DNA of 43,202 nt, taken from positions 1 through 43,202 of the forward strand of contig ML978216.1 in NCBI GenBank assembly GCA_010015745.1, in the 5' to 3' direction. The translations under genes and the position numbers were made by a program. Position 1 is the first letter of the stretch, and each line of letters begins with the position of its first letter. Of this stretch, positions 42,812 through 43,202 are shown piece after piece. The notes beneath the pieces were generated by a model. The model saw only the letters and a list, made by a program, of their open reading frames with translations. It did not search any database and was not told where the DNA came from. Source of the DNA: Setomelanomma holmii. Lineage: Eukaryota > Ascomycota > Dothideomycetes > Pleosporales > Phaeosphaeriaceae.

Positions 42812-43202
42812 CTAGATGGATCTACATTGAGTTCTAATGTGTCCTTGTACGTGGCAATTGCTGCACGTTAGTAGTGCTCTTGTTCGTGCCTGTGTAGTCT
42901 GGATCTGGTCACCACCATGGGCACCTATCTGAGCCTCTAGGACTAGCGCACGACCTTCGTGAGCCTGCAGCACTCCTCCACGAGCTATATACTGTCTCCG
43001 CTGTTGACGCTTACGTTGCTGGCGGTGGTTAGCAGCGCGTAGCTTCGAGTTCTCCTCAGCTAAGATCGTCGCTAAGTTCATGGCAAGCTGACAACCTCTG
43101 ACAAGCTGGGCGATTGCTAGACTTGTAGGGCTCTGAGATTGTCGCTTAAGCAGATCTCGTACAAGACGAGCCTGCTGCTCAAGCTGAGTTGATGTCCGTG
43201 GC
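42812..43202 (-). CDS. Pogo/Fot1-like transposase, C-terminal part with CCHC zinc knuckle (partial at 5' end)
   Basis: The minus-strand frame is open from the window edge (43202) to a stop at 42812, 129-130 codons. The upstream part reads RTSTQLEQQARLVRDLLKRQ, then SPTSLAIAQLVRGCQLAM, and leads to NLATILAEENSKLRAANHRQ and a basic stretch (RKRQQRRQYIARGG). This order (SPT motif, helix, leucine-rich stretch, RRxxxxGG) is usual after the DDE domain in fungal pogo-like transposases. The end CSNCHVQGHIRTQC fits a C-x2-C-x4-H-x4-C zinc knuckle. The catalytic DDE domain lies outside the window, so activity cannot be judged. No stop or frameshift is visible in the part seen. Confidence 0.8.
   Translation of the reverse strand, partial: PRTSTQLEQQARLVRDLLKRQSQSPTSLAIAQLVRGCQLAMNLATILAEENSKLRAANHRQQRKRQQRRQYIARGGVLQAHEGRALVLEAQIGAHGGDQIQTTQARTRALLTCSNCHVQGHIRTQCRSI

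Larger units (their letters stand above)
42687..43202 (-). mobile_element. Edge of a pogo/Fot1-like DNA transposon, runs off the window
   Basis: The transposase C-terminus at 42812-43202 on the minus strand fixes this as the 3' end of an element. A TA at 42685-42686 followed by ACGTGTTCCACCAGCAAGTG is a plausible terminus after a TA target site, as used by Tc1/mariner/pogo elements. A 17 bp tandem repeat lies just inside. The other end is outside the window, so the inverted terminal repeat cannot be checked and the boundary is tentative. Confidence 0.65.

Noticed and set aside
1..43202. CRISPR arrays, operons, Shine-Dalgarno sites, origins
   Set aside because: The window is eukaryotic with spliced genes; no regularly spaced repeats are present.

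Overview
The window looks like nuclear DNA of a filamentous ascomycete (Pezizomycotina), most likely a Dothideomycete. Genes carry short GT-AG introns of 41-173 bp, with one of about 320 bp and one of about 170 bp. The families present are typical of these fungi: Cdc42, a secreted GH3 beta-glucosidase, arginine-specific carbamoyl-phosphate synthase with its attenuator uORF, HET-domain proteins and a pogo-type transposon. The class-level placement is inference; no species marker is visible.

Layout, left to right. An LTR lies at the left edge (94-262), followed by about 1.4 kb without a gene. Then come three minus-strand genes: a Ser/Thr kinase (1678-3749), a coiled-coil protein of unknown function (4465-7554) and cdc42 (8283-9102). 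On the plus strand follow a zinc-cluster protein (10426-11719), a GH3 beta-glucosidase in six exons (12624-15173), and the CPA1/arg-2 transcript. That transcript has an intron-split 24-codon arginine attenuator uORF (15826-16126) ahead of the main enzyme (16185-17683). A minus-strand protein with an MIT-like start and coiled coils (18014-19776) shares a divergent intergenic region with a GRAM/VASt sterol-transfer protein of the LAM family (20248-24360). An Acinus-like SAP/RSB protein (24830-26920) ends the conserved part.

From about 28 kb to 38 kb the window is accessory DNA of allorecognition type. It holds an apparently intact HET-NACHT-WD40 receptor (28141-32545). Next is a small F-box/2EXR-like gene with a nonsense codon and a solo LTR inserted at its last codons (33078-34039). 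A paralogue of that gene with a damaged splice site follows (34907-35691), and then a HET-domain pseudogene with one frameshift and one nonsense codon (35720-37735). Both nonsense changes could be C-to-T type changes, as expected of RIP-like mutation, but two codons are only a hint.

The right part has a tRNA-Ser(GCT)-like gene with an intron and a badly paired acceptor stem (38068-38171), the conserved ALG5 glucosyltransferase gene (39833-41182), and the edge of a pogo/Fot1-like DNA transposon whose transposase C-terminus carries a CCHC zinc knuckle (42687-43202, running off the window).

The housekeeping genes do not form one pathway. The functional units worth reading together are the CPA1 uORF with its enzyme, the two divergent genes around 20 kb, and the HET/NLR island. 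All exon joins were chosen by eye from GT-AG signals, frame and family similarity; joins that keep the whole reading frame divisible by three are the best supported.
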